A stretch of 21,552 nt of DNA from an uncultured Acetatifactor sp. (GTDB taxonomy: Bacteria; Bacillota; Clostridia; Lachnospirales; Lachnospiraceae). Under the pieces are notes generated by a model. The model was not told the origin of the DNA. It searched no databases and saw only the letters and a program-made list of their open reading frames with translations. The DNA is taken from NCBI GenBank assembly GCA_910577035.1, contig CAJTKW010000030.1, forward strand, positions 1-21,552, written 5' to 3'. Below are positions 20,334-21,552 of this stretch, one piece after another. The position numbers and the translations under genes were made by a program. Position 1 is the stretch's first letter; the number at the start of each line of letters is the position of its first letter.

Positions 20334-21552
20334 TCACAAGCACCCGCCCTGCTTCTCCGTACAGACACCGCCCCCGAATCTGGCGGCGCCACAGCCCTGG
20401 CACTGTTGCCTGCAATTGGCTGAGGTTTCCTCCCTCAGGGCCTTTTCCCATTCCCGCTTTAAATATTCCTTTGTAACGCCGCAGTCAATGAAATCCCAGG
20501 GCAGGATCTCGTCCAGAGAACGTTCTCTGTGAGTATAAAAATCCACTGACAGACCGCACTCTTCTATAGTGTCGAGCCAACGTTTATGTTGGTAGCATTC
20601 CCCCCAGGCATCATAAATACTGCCCTTTTCGTATACCCTGCGGATTACCTCTCCCAACCGTCTGTCGCCTCTGGCCAGTACGCCTTCCAAAACACTGGCA
20701 TCGGCCTCATGCCAGTTATATTTTATGCTTTTTTGATTCAGTTGTTCTGAGATGGCCTTCCGGGTCAGATATGCCTTACCGATAAATTCTTCCTCCGTGC
20801 ACTGTCTTGCCCATTGGAAGGGCGTGAAAGGCTTGGGCACAAAAAAAGATGTACTGGTCACGATCTGTACTCTCCCGTTTGTCCGCTTTTCCTTTGGCAC
20901 GGTGTCGAAAAAGGCAGCGGCTATCTTGTTGCTGAGCTCTGCAATTCCCCTTATATCGTCCTCCGTCTCCGTGGGCAGGCCCAGCATGAAATAGAGCTTC
21001 ACCCTGGTCCAGCCGCCCTCAAACGCCAGTGCAGCCCCGCTTAAAATAGCTTCCTCTGTCAGCCCCTTGTTAATTACATTACGCAGCCGCTGGCTCCCTG
21101 CCTCCGGTGCAAAGGTCAGGCTGGATTTCCGCACATCCTGCACCTTGTTCATGACATCCAGGGAAAAGGCATCAATACGCAGGGACGGCAGGGAAATATT
21201 AATGTGCTGTCTGCCGCATTCCGCCAACAGGAAATCAATCAACTCCGGCAGTCTGCTATAATCGCTGGAACTTAAAGAACTTAAAGTAATTTCCTCCTGG
21301 CCGGTGTTCTTTAACATTTCCAGGGCCCACTTTTTCAGGGTCTCCACATCCCGTTCCCTTACGGGACGGTAAAGCTGTCCTGCCTGACAGAACCGGCATC
21401 CCCGGATACAGCCTCTTTGAATCTCCAGCACTACCCTGTCCTGCGTGATCTTTATAAAGGGAACCACAGGTTTCATGGGATAATAGGTATCCGTAACGTC
21501 CATCTGGATCTCCTTGGTGATCTTTGCCGGAATCCCCTCCCTTGTGGGAGAA
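20334..21552 (-). CDS. TIGR03960 family radical SAM protein (N-terminus outside window)
   Basis: The C-terminal ~405 residues of a radical SAM protein whose frame stays open to the right edge (SPTREGIPAKITKEIQMDVTDTYYP...), so the start is missing. The Fe-S/SAM motif CxxxCxxC is present (QRGCIRGCRFCQAG), with the TIGR03960 features EEITLSSLSSSDYS, VVRKSSLTFAPEAGSQRLRNVINKG-like text (here DVRKSSLTFAPEAG) and KLYFMLGLPTETEDD. The tail is cysteine-rich (CRQQCQGCGAARFGGGVC). It leads the DUF2344-rng-nudix transcript. The reaction is unknown for the family. Confidence 0.93.
   Translation of the reverse strand, partial: SPTREGIPAKITKEIQMDVTDTYYPMKPVVPFIKITQDRVVLEIQRGCIRGCRFCQAGQLYRPVRERDVETLKKWALEMLKNTGQEEITLSSLSSSDYSRLPELIDFLLAECGRQHINISLPSLRIDAFSLDVMNKVQDVRKSSLTFAPEAGSQRLRNVINKGLTEEAILSGAALAFEGGWTRVKLYFMLGLPTETEDDIRGIAELSNKIAAAFFDTVPKEKRTNGRVQIVTSTSFFVPKPFTPFQWARQCTEEEFIGKAYLTRKAISEQLNQKSIKYNWHEADASVLEGVLARGDRRLGEVIRRVYEKGSIYDAWGECYQHKRWLDTIEECGLSVDFYTHRERSLDEILPWDFIDCGVTKEYLKREWEKALREETSANCRQQCQGCGAARFGGGVCTEKQGGCL

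Overview
The window looks like a chromosomal segment of a Lachnospiraceae-type Clostridia (Firmicutes/Bacillota). The evidence is the L27 with a cleavable N-terminal extension next to its Prp protease, the clostridial radical SAM/DUF2344/RNase G trio, Firmicutes-type LexA boxes, strong AGGAGG ribosome binding sites and moderate GC content. No rRNA, tRNA or CRISPR array was found. The window is mostly core genome with several accessory insertions.

Region 1 (1-5550, + strand) is the ribosome-assembly cluster rplU-prp-rpmA-obgE-yhbY-yqeK-rsfS. Just upstream of the rplU promoter lie two related 20-bp repeats resembling the end of an IS21-family element. nadD, usually between yhbY and yqeK in related genomes, is absent. 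The operon ends with an unusual gene: an N-terminal TIR domain, a repetitive charged linker, one membrane segment and an extracytoplasmic DUF6273-like domain. A bidirectional terminator follows.

Region 2 (5555-11810) is a DNA-damage (SOS) neighbourhood. It contains a small DUF378 membrane protein, autoregulated lexA with two tandem LexA boxes, an AraC regulator divergent from a MATE efflux pump, a LysM membrane protein (YneA-like division inhibitor) with three LexA-box-like sequences around a near-consensus promoter, and a convergent ttcA-xerC pair. The AraC-MATE pair seems to have been inserted between lexA and the LysM gene, which are neighbours in many Firmicutes. A hairpin-rich putative small repeat lies between araC and the MATE gene.

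Region 3 (11985-17535, + strand) holds rubrerythrin, an AI-2E/PerM-family permease overlapping dtd, an unknown two-TM protein, a flotillin-like SPFH protein, and an unknown one-TM protein preceded by a perfect 16-bp inverted repeat.

Region 4 (17620-21552, - strand) is Nudix hydrolase, RNase G, DUF2344 and a radical SAM protein that runs off the right edge. In most Clostridia the last three lie directly upstream of rplU on the same strand. Here they are about 17 kb away and convergent, so the ancestral cluster has been split.

Three unrelated membrane proteins (TIR, MATE, AI-2E) each carry in-frame tandem repeats (36, 42 and 24 bp) in a soluble linker or tail, suggesting a lineage habit of coding-minisatellite growth. 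The best candidates for undescribed biology are the TIR-TM-DUF6273 protein and the flotillin with its two unknown membrane neighbours.
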